DNA from: Psettodes erumei
Lineage: Eukaryota; Chordata; Actinopteri; Pleuronectiformes; Psettodidae
Assembly: GCA_016785225.1 (NCBI GenBank)
Contig: JAFBJZ010000636.1
Location: 395,445-459,444, forward strand
Direction: 5' to 3'
Length of the DNA: 64,000 nucleotides
Shown here piece by piece: positions 1-12,222 of the stretch. Both the position numbers and the translations under genes were made by a program. The notes under the pieces were generated by a model that saw only the letters and a list, made by a program, of their open reading frames with translations, did not search any database and was not told the origin of the DNA. The first letter of the stretch is position 1. Each line of letters opens with the position of its first letter.

Positions 1-154
1 CAAACGTGTCACGCATGGCAGCGATTTAAAATGAATTATATATTATATATATATATTTATTTATTTTAATAAAAAGGCTCCGAGGTCATTCCAGGACAGC
101 CGTAGCCCGAGGCAGAGACGAGGCAGTGTGCAGCATTGACAGAGCAGTCACAGC

Positions 155-160
<6 letters not shown>

Positions 161-192
<32 letters not shown>
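161..192. repeat. (CT)n microsatellite
   Basis: About 16 uninterrupted CT units. On the minus strand it is translated into a run of Arg-Glu, which is an artefact and not a protein. Confidence 0.95.
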
Positions 193-195
<3 letters not shown>

Positions 196-1849
196 GAATT
201 GTGCACGCTGGTGTGAGTTGCACAGCGTTTTGATGCAGTTTTTTTTTTCCCCCTTGACACGAGCTGCGGGATTTTCCTCCGGTCTGCCCCTTTTTGTCTG
301 TGGGTTTCGGAAGCCCGTTCACGGCGCCAGATGAAGTGCAGGAAGCCGTACGAGACGTTTTTGGTTTTGGCGAAAATAAGGAGGAAAAAAGAAAGAGAGA
401 GATGACAGGTTTGAGAGTTGATGGTCGCCAGAAATCCCAAAATATAAAGTTATAGCAGTTTTTGCGAATATTCCTCTGCTAACGTGTAAACTTCACCTGG
501 GTCCCAAACGATCGGGCCAGGACCCGGTCGAGGCGATGCGCTCGGTACAAAGCACCTCCGAAGCGCGAGCGGTGACGAGACCTGACCACCGTCTGCCTCG
601 ACCTCGACGCTGGAAAGGAGCCGGAAGATTCCACAGGAGTCACAGGAAAATTTCCACGGGGGTTTTAATTTCTGTTCCAATTAACCGCGCCGTGAAAGCG
701 AGAAATTGAACGGAAAGGGATAAGTTAATTATTCAGAAATTCATTCTGCAAACAGTGGGATAATCCTTTGTTGTACATTAAGATGACAACAGGCGTGGTT
801 TCTGGGGGGGGCAAATCAGGGCGGCGATCCGCATCCGCAGCAGATGCTGATGCGCCGTGTTTGCTTAGCTGCTGAGGAAGTCCTTCCCGGCGACAAACAA
901 AGAAACCGGGTCAGAGGGGTCAGATTGCTTCCTGTCAATCTCCACATGCCACTGGCATCTCACAACTGTAAGTACAGTACTGGAGCAGGCAATTGGATGG
1001 CAACACTTGTACTCACACATCGCAGAGAGAGAACGATCAATCGATTTGTCATCAATCAGCGGGATCACTCCCAAGATTTCGCAGTTTCCAAGTCAGGCCG
1101 CGAGCTGCGTCGCCCTGCTAACGATCGGCCAGCTGAACCAGAAACATGTCCTCCATGTCGAAGTTAACGACATCAGAGCCCAGCGCTGTGACGAACCAGG
1201 CCTCGCGTTTCCTCTCTGCCCCTCCCAGCGGCGTGAGGCGCCGCGGCGGCTCGACAGCAACGCGTTCGTGCGCGCAGCTTTCGGCCTTTCGTCACGTCTC
1301 CCCTTGATTAATGTAACTCTGAGGTGAAAAGAAAGCGACGCGCGGCCGCCTACCCCGCTGCACGCGATCACGCAGGCGGTGTCCGACACCGTCGGGCAGG
1401 ACAAGGCCCCCGCGGGATAAGAGATGCCACCTCTTTCCCATCGCTCATCTTTCTATCCATCCCTCCCTCTCTCTCTCTCTCTCTCCCCTTCTTCCCGCTT
1501 CCATCAGACAGAAGCCGACAGCTGCCATCAAGCTTATTTCAGGCACTGACACGCACACACGCCACCCCCCCCCCCCTTCGCTCTTCACACTTTCCCAGTG
1601 TTTGTCACCTCATCTCATAATCTCTCCTTCCAACAATCTACCAGATTGTTAGCCAGTGTGCGTCCGTGTGTGCGTGTGGCCCTCACTGTCAGGAGATCTT
1701 GGAGGAAGACGAAAGCGAATTCGGGAACTCCCCCCCTCCCCCCTTCCCATCTCTACCTGTCCATCTGGCGGCCCGCTCCAGGGACGTGTTTCTCTCCCCT
1801 GAGTGCACATCTATCATTCATTTATAATGAAGCGTTGCCCCCCCCTGCC

Positions 1850-2226
1850 CCACACACACACACACACATGCTTTCCCGTCCCATCGCTGTCATACCCAAC
1901 AAGTGAGCCCATCAGCTTGTCCATCTCGTCTCGCAACTCCCCTCTCTCGTCTTTTTCATGACCATCCCGCCGTCCTCCCCTGCGTGGCCTTTACACACGA
2001 GCGCAGTCTCTTGTCCTTGAGACTCACACACATACACACACACACTCACACTTTGAGCCCCGGGCTCACAATCTCGGGTCACACTCAAACGCCGCGCGTT
2101 TGCTAAAGCAGTTAAACATTAACTCGACTTCGAAGGTCTGAAGGTCTTTGTGTCCACGTTTGTTTTCTTTCGTGGTGTGTTTGCATGGACCGCTGTTCGC
2201 GTGTGAGTGTGTGTGTGTGTGTGTAT
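1850..2226. repeat. CA/TG microsatellite cluster
   Basis: Three short dinucleotide tracts lie within 380 bp: CA near 1853-1867, CA near 2027-2045 and TG near 2200-2225. They are separated by pyrimidine-rich sequence. No gene-like content is visible. Confidence 0.8.
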
Positions 2227-3082
2227 GTTACAGCTCTCTGCTGGGACATTTCAGGCTGTCCCAGGTGGGATTGGCTTCTTTCTTCCATTCATGCAGCCTG
2301 TGGGACTAGTTTGTACTTGTGCGATTTCTTTGTGAGTGTGAACATTCTGCGTGTGTGTGTCGTCACCTGCAGGATGTTGTTTTCACTGAGCTGTCTCTTG
2401 TGATCTCCCTCGCCTCTGAAGCACCTCTTCTCTAATTCTCCGTCATTCTGTATTCTCGCCATCCCTCCTTCTTCTGTTTCTGTTTTTTTTTTTTCCTCCC
2501 ACCGTCCTGTCCCTCCCGTGCCTTATCTCTCGTTTGCAGCGGAGCCGATCCCACAAACGGCACCTGTGCAGACCTCTGCATGTGTGTGCGTGTTTGTGTT
2601 GCAGTGCACTCTGGTGTAGTCAGGAAAGGTGTTTCTCCACGTTCCACCACCCACCCGTCTGTTTTCTCCAGTTCCTTTTTTTTTCATCCTCCGTTTACTT
2701 TCTTCATGTTCTACCCCTCTGTCCCCCCCCTCCCTCCTCATCTCTCCCCTGAGTGGTCTTCTGAGTTTTACAATCTGTTGAAAATCTGTGTTTCCAGCCC
2801 AGTGCCCCCCCCTCCCGGCACATGTAAGTATTTGTGTGTGCGTGTACGTGTGTGTGCGTGTACGTGCGTGTGTGTGTACGTGCGTGTGAGAGAGAGAGTC
2901 TCTCTCCAGTGTGTTCCTGTTCAGTCCGCCGATGCCGACATGAAAGCGGCCGGCCTCACTTCTTCTTCTCTTTCCCTTTCATCGTCGCCCTTTTCTGTAT
3001 CTGCTGGGTGTGTGTGTGTGTTTTTTTTTCCTTTTCTTTAACTAACCAGAACAACAACAATAAGGGCCAAAACAAGCTCGCT

Positions 3083-3112
3083 CCACAACACAACACAACA
3101 CAACACAACACA
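3083..3112. repeat. (ACAAC)n pentanucleotide microsatellite
   Basis: About six tandem copies of a five-base ACAAC unit. It is distinct from the dinucleotide repeats that dominate the region. Confidence 0.9.
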
Positions 3113-3725
3113 ATATAGCCATGCAAATTCAGAATTGTCTCTGTTCGCAGTGCCGGGCGAAAGAACCGTCGGCGACGGGAGCTGCGGAGACTCTCGGGGG
3201 CGCCTGGACTCTCTTCCGCAGATATTTTGTCAGAGGCTCGATTTTTTTTGTCCGTTTTTTTTCCCCCTCGCCGTGTTACGTACCTACTGTACGCCCGCAG
3301 GGAAACAGAAGAAAGGATGACCCAGATAGGGTGGAGAAAGAATGAGGAGGAACAGAGGGGGCGCTGAGGTAAAAAGCGCCAAAAAAAAGGAAAAAAAGTG
3401 GAATTGAGAGAAGGGGAGGGGGAAGAGGGGGGAGGAGAGGGAGGGATGGCAGTCGAGAAATTTACTGGCGACACCTGCTTCATGTCAGTGCTCCGTCGAA
3501 ACAGACACATTCTTTCCTCTCCCTCCTCTCTTCTCTCTCTCTCTCTCCGACGCTTCCTCAATCTGTCTTTTGCTCTTTGCTCCTGTTTTTTTTTTTTGCT
3601 TCCTCGGCGCGTGTGAAACGAAAAGGATGAGGATGAGGGAGTGGGAGGGGGCAGACGAGAACACGTCGCGCAGGAAGGGAGCGAGCCGGCGCGCACGTTT
3701 TTCGGAGAGGGATTCTCAAACAGCA

Positions 3726-3741
3726 TTATTAACTCATCTGG
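3726..3741. repeat. Duplicated 16-bp motif, copy 1
   Basis: TTATTAACTCATCTGG occurs here and again at 4934-4949. Both copies are preceded by AGC plus a purine and followed by a purine plus TT. A CA/TG microsatellite lies nearby in each case. It may be a small segmental duplication or a duplicated regulatory site; no function is known to me. Confidence 0.6.
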
Positions 3742-3779
3742 GTTCTGCACGAGTCGCCTCCCATTCCCAGACGACGTGC

Positions 3780-4135
3780 GCGTGCACGCACACACACGCA
3801 CACACACACACACACACTTTGAACACGCGCTCGCAAAAGCGGTGCAGTGCGTCTTGACAGCTCCCCAGGCTCCTATCCTGGAAAGGCGAGACAGGAGAGC
3901 AGCGGAGCATGCTGGGATGGTAGAGGACCCGGACGTCCGTCTCTGAGCCCCCCAGCTCAGTTAATACTTAATGTCCCGGCACGCACGTGCACAAACACAC
4001 ACGCACACGCGCAGACGGTCGCAGTGTAGGGAACGGCACGCTCATAAACACACGTGGGCACACCCATAACACAAAGCAGGGAAGACGTGCCTACACACAC
4101 ACACACGCGCACACACACACACACACACACACACA
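3780..4135. repeat. (CA)n microsatellite cluster
   Basis: CA-rich tracts at about 3788-3818, 3990-4012 and 4094-4134, some interrupted by CG. They flank one copy of a duplicated 16-bp motif (see 3726-3741). Confidence 0.85.
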
Positions 4136-4626
4136 GTATATAAAATATTCAGGAGCCCATGAAATAATGATGAACATAGATGGAATGAAACTTGCTAATT
4201 TAACTGGGACCCTCTCTCTCCTTTGTTAGAGGAAGATGACAGACACGACTCGGGACTCGGGTTGCGCGCACACACGCCGACTCGCTCGCGCACACACCTT
4301 CGCAGAGGCAATCGCAGCAGCAGGAGAACAGAAGTGACAGCTCACGGGCACCGCTGGGACAGTTTCTCAACCAAAGAGTTTTTTTTTTTTTTTCGCAGCA
4401 TCCGTCCCCATCGGAGTCGTGGCGCGCGCCCGCTATGATACGTAGTGACGTGGTAGCGGTTTGAGCAGTTTGAGTTTTTCCACGCCGGTTTGACTGTGAG
4501 CGCACGCCGCGCGCGAAGTAGGCCAGCTTCCCCGGCTCTGGCGGCGCAGCAGCGCAACGGCGTTTGCCGTAAAGATTAATAATGCCAGCTGCTGTTTTTT
4601 TTGCAGCACTGAGATAGAAGTTTTGT

Positions 4627-4658
4627 AATCAGTTAATTAAATCGGCTAATTAAATCAG
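4627..4658. promoter_or_regulatory. Paired TAATTAAATC homeodomain-like sites
   Basis: Two direct copies of TAATTAAATC lie about one and a half helical turns apart in AT-rich intronic DNA. TAATTA is the core site of many homeodomain proteins. The spacing and exact repetition suggest a possible enhancer, but this is motif evidence only. Confidence 0.3.
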
Positions 4659-4933
4659 TGTTTGGAGGCGAGCGCGTTTTTCACACTTTTGCTTTTCTGA
4701 ATGGAGGCAAACAGTGTGCGTGTGTGTGTGTGTGTGTGCGGGGGGGATATGAGGGCCTGTTGAAAGCGGAACATCTCAAACGATAAGGGCGCAGTGACGT
4801 GGTGACGTGACCCATCTGCGTCCGGGGCAGCCGGTGCGTCTGCACATGTCTCCGCACGAGTGTGTGTGTGTGTGTGTGCGTCTGTGTGCGGCCGCACGTT
4901 ATTTGCATGTAAGGCGCGCACTTTCAGGGAGCG

Positions 4934-4949
4934 TTATTAACTCATCTGG
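4934..4949. repeat. Duplicated 16-bp motif, copy 2
   Basis: Exact second copy of the 16-bp motif at 3726-3741, 1.2 kb away and in the same orientation. An octamer-type ATTTGCAT lies 26 bp upstream, at 4901-4908. Confidence 0.6.
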
Positions 4950-5639
4950 ATTTCGTTCTCCTCCGTGTGTGTTTAACTTAAACACTTTCCAACACCAACA
5001 ACCCCGCGTTGCCCAAGCGGCAAGTTGTAAGCGTGCGCGCGTGTGTGTGGTGCACATTTTCCACTGATGTCAGCATCTGGACGCACAATCGCCTCATAGT
5101 GAAAGTTGTTACGATGAAAATGCATGCACCCCCCACCCAGAACAACCCAGGCACTGATTGTGCTCCTTTTCTGCTCGAAGCTGTCAGACTGCTGCGGAGG
5201 CGAAGTCAAACTCCTCTCACATTCATGAATTCCAATTTAGACAATTACTTGAGCTCCGAGACCCGAATTACAGTAAACTTCCCATTTGTGGCAGTTTTCA
5301 AAACACAGTCGTGAGCTTTGCAAAACAGCGAGGAAGGAAAGCCATTAATATTAATAGCATAATGAGATGAAAATTGCGCAATATGAATTAAAAGCACGAC
5401 TGCGGGACAAATAATACGCAGAGGCAGAGCCGGAATCGAGCCTAACACTAAATAACGCCAAAGTGCATTTTAACAAGTGAATCCAGAAGACAAGCTAATT
5501 TTTTTTTTTTTTTTTTTTTGCGGTTGTTTTTCCCAGCCTCAGCTCCTCAGGCAGTGTGTTCAAACGCCTGAGACCCTAGACACCACATCCAGGGCCCCAA
5601 GGCTTGTTACTTGCCGCAGTGCCTTCAAAACTACAGCGC

Positions 5640-6130
5640 ATTAAAGCGAAGGCGGCGGAGTTTGTGTCGGCGCGGCCCCGTGACTCCATCCTCTGCGACT
5701 CTGGGCCGAGTTTTGTTTTCCGTGAGAGGGAACGGGGTTGGACGTTACTAAAAGGCAGACTTCAGAATTAATTACACGTCCAGCATGCGACGGCGTGGGC
5801 GGGCAACGCGCCTCTGTGTGTGTACGTGACTGCCGGGGGCCGCGCGATGCGACAGCGATCGCCTTTCATTCGCCCCGGCGTCGCGAGGGCAGCGGGGTGC
5901 CCCCCGCTGCTCGGCAGATTGGCACTCCAGATCTCCGTTTGTGTCTTGCTTTAATCTGCGGCCCCCCCCACGCGTCACGCCGTAATCCCTCCCCCCGCCG
6001 ACCTGCGCTGACAGGTGGAGGTTTCACTGGGGTGTCCTTGACCTCGGCTGCACAGCGGGTCGGGGCGCGGGACTGGATCAGGGCGGATCAGACTCCGCCT
6101 CCCCCTGTGTTCAGGTGTGCCTGGCAGCCG
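5640..6130. promoter_or_regulatory. CpG-rich intronic block 1
   Basis: This stretch of the putative hs6st1 intron is GC-rich and dense in CpG, unlike the surrounding CA/TG-rich DNA. Such blocks can be unmethylated islands, alternative promoters or exon-1-proximal islands. No TATA box or coding exon is evident. Confidence 0.45.
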
Positions 6131-6469
6131 GAAAGAGCTCCAGGAATCAGAGAGGCATTTTTTGTTCTGTTTTTTTTTGGGGGGGGGCGGGGGTGTTTTT
6201 TCCATCAGCAAGTGCAGCGCACCTTATTTGATGTCCAAACATGGTTGAGCAGGTAGGTTTCAAGCTTCAGGTTCTCCGTAGGAAACTGTTGAGAAAACGA
6301 AACCTAAGCGGAATTTTATCCTTATTATGCAGCTATTATGCAGCTGGAGCACACGTACACGTTTATGACAGTGTGCAGCGCGCGCCACATTCCCAAGACT
6401 TAACGTTGTATCACTTTTTTTTGGAGGAAAACTTTTTTTTTTTTGCTCCACGGTGTCAAATCCATTTTT

Positions 6470-6690
6470 TAAATCCGCTGCCGTCGGGGGCAAACGCACG
6501 CCCCCCCTAACGAGAAAGCGTGGATTTGACGGCCCGTGCGGCGCCCGCCGGCGCTCCTGCGGGGCCGTTTCCCCGGCAGCGGCTGACAGCGAGCATGAGC
6601 GGTGCGGCACAGCAGTCGTCCAGAAAACACCCGGGCGCGGCGAAATAACAGCATCGCGCGCGGTCGAATTACGAGCTAACGCTCCACACA
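6470..6690. promoter_or_regulatory. CpG island-like block 2
   Basis: I count roughly 30 CpG dinucleotides in about 200 bp (6481-6680), which is island density for a fish genome. The flanks are AT-rich, with T runs before and after. Candidate intronic CpG island or alternative promoter; strand not determinable. Confidence 0.5.
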
Positions 6691-9600
6691 CCACCTTACT
6701 TAGATGAGGAAGCATTTTTTTTCCGAAGGACGTGAAAGCGAATGGCAGCTCGGCCTTTCCCCTTAAGGAAGGGAAACGAGACTCGATTGTTGTGCTGAAC
6801 CCCGCGGGTCAGCACAGGTACATCCATCAGATCGCATGTACCCGTAACGCCTGGTCGTACAGAGGAGAGCAGCAAGCTCAGCAAGAGCGGAACAGGATGC
6901 CACAAACGCGTTAAAGACGGAGGAAGTCCTGCTTCTCCGTTTGCCTCGTTTTCCCTGCTGACGGGAACGAGGAGCCCAGAGAGGAAGCTGCCTCGTGTAC
7001 GCGTGGGAGCGTGGCCTCGGGGATGGGACGCAGCCAAAAATAATAAGCGGCTCGCAGAATTGCACCACCGTGTACCAATCTGTCGGCTAAATCCAACCGA
7101 GAAACTGCCGCCATTTTCATCCGCCGTGTCTTCGGAGTCACTGTAACTGTGATCTCCGAGTCGAGCTAGACAAACCCCCATAATCCTCCAGGAGGAAATG
7201 TATAGATTTTACACTCGGTTGTAAACCACCCCCCCCCGCGCACACACACTTATTTTCACGGTACGTGTTCTTTTGCTCCCATTGCTGAGTTACCCAGCAA
7301 AAGCCATCGCCGCTAGTCCTGCAGATATAAGCGATAGCAGGGGGTGTGACTCTGCGCCCAAAGATTTTCATTCCCTTATGCCACAGGATTGCATTATGGG
7401 TAACGCAAGCACCAGATTTTGACAAGGAAGAAGAAAGCGTGGCGCCGGAAAAGTCGGTCCCACGCTCAGCTGCGCCAGTTTTGATCGTCTTTCTATTGTT
7501 CGCCTCACAATATACACACACATAGAGAATGACCCTGTCTGTTAGCGTATACGCTAAGCTTGAGGCATAGATGGCATAAATGTCTGCAGTTGTAACAAAT
7601 GGGGAGACTGCCCTTCAGCTGGCAGGCTCATTCCCCAAGGCAAGCGGGAACCTACCTGGCCGAGGCGTCCTCCCGCGACGCGTCCTCCCACACTCGGATA
7701 GGCGTCACGGCTTTGGGCCAGACCACCCGACCTCCACGACTGTCCCCGGGGAACTGTGAATACCTTCATAATCACATAATGGATGCTGGCGGCTCAAAGG
7801 CTTCGGGCCGCAGGACGGTTCGGAGCTTTTTAAATGTCTCCTGCAGGGGTGATTAGTAACGTGATCATCCGGCGCGGACGAGCGAGCCCCGACCCTCAAT
7901 CTAAATGTCTCGCCGCCCCGGGCGGAGGCGAGAGCCCGGCGGTGATTCACTTCAGCACGCGGCTTCCCGGTGCCCCCCCCTCGCTGAGCCTTTAAAAGCC
8001 TTGAAACGTCTTAAATTTAGTTTATGATACATTCAAGGTCTAAAGATGGCTGGAATTATGGGAAGGGAAGCATTAGATTTGATCTGGGGCAGAGTAAATG
8101 TCAAATGATTTTTTTTTTTATTAGTTGTATTTTACTGGTATTTTATATCCCACAACAATAACCATTTCCGCAGCATCCAGTACCTGTTTGTTTGTACGCC
8201 GAACAGGTAGCGCCACTCTCCGCTCGCTGTGACCCGCATTTAAAACCGAGTCTGTCATTTTCCTCCGCTGCAGTAACGTTATATTTTTCCTTTTAGAGGT
8301 ATGAAAAAGGTCCTAACAGTCATTCAAAGTTGCAGTAAAAAAAAAAAAGCAGACATCCTGTTTTTCAAATCCCCTCCCGTTCCTCGCTGACCCGCTCTGC
8401 TGTGCTCTAATGAGCCACAAGAAAACTTAACAATATCAATCTTCGAACGGCTATTTCTAAATTTCCCCATCGCCAGACCGTCGGCTTCTGCTTTAATCCG
8501 GCTCATTAGCTCGTTCCGAGACGAGATAAGGATTAGGTTTCATTCGTTTCATTTGAGGAGGGTTTCTTGTCTTGCCGTGACCTTAAACGTCGGGGCGGGA
8601 GTCGGGGATGTTTGGACTTCAGTCAGCCTGACGCGATCCAGGGCGGTCTTATCTGTTGTGCCCTCGGTGCACATGCCATAACATTTATTATGTCTGTCTT
8701 TTGATTTCGTTGTGGGATTTCTCAACGCTCTCTCTGTGCACATGCACTCTTTGCCCCCCCCACTCCCTCTCGCTGTGCAAACAGAACCCTGAACTCTGCC
8801 TCAAAGCTGAAGTCAGGGCCCTCTGCTGCTTGTCGCCACAGTCGGCGCAGGAAACCCTGTGAAATCCATTATGGTCATCATCATCACCGAAGCCCCCTGG
8901 CGCCCAGAAGATGCTGTACATCACACCCCCCCCCATGTATTTTTCCAGCTGGCCTTTTTTTTCTTCCAGTCCAGTGGTTATAGATCTGTGGAGCTGTAGT
9001 CAATATCATCTTGTAGTTTTGTGTCTGTGGTCACTTCTCTCTTTTTTTTTTTTTTTGAACCCTGTGGTCAAGGCCATCCACCGCATAGACCTCCAGCCGT
9101 CACGCGCGAGGCTTAGGCACTGAATCAATCCCTCCGCGGTCAGCTTTTTTTTCTCCCCTCTCTCTCTCTCTCTCTGAGAACGTGTAGAAGAGGAAAAAGT
9201 CGCAGACCCGCGTGTCCGGGCCACGCGTGTGAGGAGTGACCGGAGGTGCGTTTTTTCAAAGCAGGCGGCAAGGTTTGCTTTGGGGCTGACGGGAAAGCCA
9301 TGACTTTGTTTTCGAACCACTGTAGGATCTCTTATAATTATATTTGGGAACTGTCCCGCCTCCGGGAATTAAATCTTAAATCAAATGAAATCAATTAAGT
9401 AAAGCGCATTTTTTAAATTGAATTATGCAAAGGGCCCGCAATTCAGAATATCAGCCTGACCTTTGGCTCATCACATATTTCCGTTGCTGTATACTGCTGG
9501 AACTGCGCAAAAGTTCTCGGCAGTATCTCACCCCGAGGTCCATCGAGCAGGCTTAAAGCTCAAACTCTCTGCTACGGGCGAGGTGTGGTCCGACGCTCAG

Positions 9601-11984
9601 CGCAGCTGCAACAGCTTGTTGCTGGTGAACATTTCACACGCGACTCTGCCCGACTTCCTCACGGAATTCCCGCGCTTATACTTTATTCTGCTGCCAGGCG
9701 CTGATTGAACATGGGCGTCGGGCGGAGTGGAACAGATTAGAAATCTCCAGTAGAATTTTGAAAGTCTTCCCTGGTAATGGCCTACAGTAGAGTCGCAGTA
9801 ATGTGAAAAGGATTAACGCGGGGATGAATGCGCGAGAGGAGGGAGAGGGCCCGAGATTACAATGAGAGCTTTGTTTCTCCCGCTATCGAGCTGAGGTCTC
9901 TGCGAGGATCCATTATTCTTGCTTTGATGCTGCTGTCTCAATGAAAAGTGGCTGGCGGCAAAGCATTGTTTCAACAGCAAAAGGGGGATATCGCTGCAGT
10001 GCTATTCAGCATAATTTAGCCCCCCCCCCCCATCTCCCATCCCGCACCCCCGAGCTCACTCCCTGCCTCGTTGTGACTCTGTGCAATTACCGGCGGCGCT
10101 AAATCAGACTTTGACAGCGGCGGCTAAATATGGAGCTCCGCGCCCACCTTCACCTTATCAAACTTTCAGGGGTTTGCCAGGCAGAAACCACTCCAAAAAG
10201 GGACAGAAGCCTCCGATGATGGCCCCCGGTTACCCGGGACGACGGCTGTCGGGGGCACCGTTTGTCAGTTATATGGGCTGGTTGTCAAGGAGCAGATTGT
10301 CAGGGACCAGGGAAGTCTGGGACAATTAGAAGACGGGTGATTTATCACGCTCGATACGGGGGGGGAGAAAGAAACGAGCAGCTCCCGTGTTCTGCGGGAG
10401 TCAGCGTGTCCACGTCCTCGCATGCAGCCGGACACGTTGATATGTCAGAGTGTGACAGATATTCCTGGCTTGGGACTTACAACATCATTTCCCATCGCCC
10501 CTCGCAGCACAGATGTTCGCCCCTATCGCGCACGCACACATCAAGGGGAGGGGGGGGGATGCATCCCGGCTCCAGCTGTTCCAGCAGTTAGTGGGACATG
10601 GTAGATGCCTCTATTAGAGAGCTGCAAATCCCCGCAGAGGTGGGGAAAAAGAGACGGAGTGAGCGACGGATGAGGAATGAACAATGACCCCGGTGCTGCG
10701 GGGAGGGAGGGAGCGAGGGATCGCGCTCTGGCGAGTCTCACGGCAGACATTCTGGACATTTCTGGATCCAGCTTCAGAGATTTTAAGTGGATGTGTGGGA
10801 GAGGTACACGCAGGGCGTGTGTGTGTGCGCCGGCGGGAGGGGGCGTTCTTGGAGCGGGTGATGAATGCTGCCGGAATCCTCCAGGAATGTCGGACGGGGG
10901 GCTTTTTCAGAGGCGGCCATCTCAATGAGGTCAGATGTGGCCCCGGGGGAAATCACAGGATCATCATTCCACCGCTGCTTACCTTTTTTTCCCCTCCAAC
11001 GCACACACATCACGCACGCACATTCCGCAGGAACATTCCCCGCTGTACGACCATCATGAGGGGAAACTTTAAGGGGGGAGTTTAACCCCAAGCTGGGGAG
11101 CAGGGGTTACCTCCAACCTTTACACACGGTCTTATTTACTTTTTACAAGGATTGATGTTTGCTGGTTTAAAGCTCCTGGCTGGCTGCCGGTGCTGCGTAG
11201 GTTAAACACTGCAAAACAAAGTACGGGGTCGCTATGATTCCCCTGTTGCAGCAGCAGTTCTCAGCGTCGGGCCGCGCCTGACCTCTGCAGAAGTCTATAT
11301 TTTCCACCCCCCCGGTCCTTCCTTGCATTCTCCATCCCTCTGCAACGCCACCGCCTCCCCTGTGGCCAGGTCTTGACCTCGCGGGGCCAAGCCACGCAAG
11401 AGCTTCCATGCAGGTAGAGCGGCTGCGGCGCAGGCTCGACGAACAGATGCAGCCTGCGGGCTCCTGGAACGATTAGCGTGTCCGGGGGGGCCTTTCTTTT
11501 TAAAGCTGTTGCTAACGTTCCCTCTTATACACTGGGATGAACCAGTGTGGGTGGACCAATGGATAATAGGCAGTAGGAAGACATTGGTGGGGGGGGGGGG
11601 TTTCAGCACGGTGACCCAGTGTGGGAGGTATGCAGGCAGGCTCTGATAAGGGCCAGACTGCTAACTGTTTCCTCCGGTTCCTGCTGAATGCTAATCAGGA
11701 GAAGCAGAAGACGGTATTGGCTGGTTTCTCTTATTTCCTCTATTGAGCGTCTGCCCCCCTCCCTCCCTATCCATCTCCTGTCCTCTCTTCTCATTCTGTT
11801 TTTTTTTTCTCATCGCGTTCCCTTTTTTTATTTTTATTTTTTTCGCCTTCCCTCCCTGTCAAACACCGAGCAGAGATAGCCGTTACAAGGCTTTGCAAAT
11901 TTAGCATAAAAATGAGGGAAGTGCACTTGGCTCTTCAATGTAGATTTGTTTGTGCGTTTGTCTGTGTGTGCAGGCTTGTTTTTA

Positions 11985-12189
11985 TATCCCAGCGGGGACC
12001 TCAACCATAATACACAGCAATCCTCATGGGGGCTGGGGGGGAATTGTTGCCCCCCCCCCCAGGTAGTGACTGCTTATGATGGTTAAGACTTGGTTTTGGG
12101 AGTAGGGTTAGGCTTTTAGATGTGATGGATAAGGTTAAGGGTTAGGGGCTAGGCAGTCCATTATTCCCAATGAGTGTCCCGCACATTGA

Positions 12190-12222
<33 letters not shown>
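11985..12222 (+). repeat. Interspersed teleost repeat ending in (TG)n
   Basis: A GGGGACCTCA start, a TTAGGGTTAGG-type middle and an AATGAGTGTCCC end run straight into a (TG)15 tract at 12192-12220. I recognise this arrangement from a repeat common in teleost genomes. The family name is not certain. Confidence 0.6.

Noticed and set aside
2956..3813. 285-codon minus-strand ORF
   Set aside because: Made of CA/GT, CT and A/T simple-sequence translation; no domain-like composition and it spans several microsatellites.
5738..6256. 172-codon plus-strand ORF
   Set aside because: Falls in a CpG-rich block where stop codons are rare; composition is Arg/Pro/Gly-rich and not protein-like.
7107..7117. 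YY1-like GCCGCCATTTT
   Set aside because: Single short motif in a long intron; expected by chance and without supporting context.
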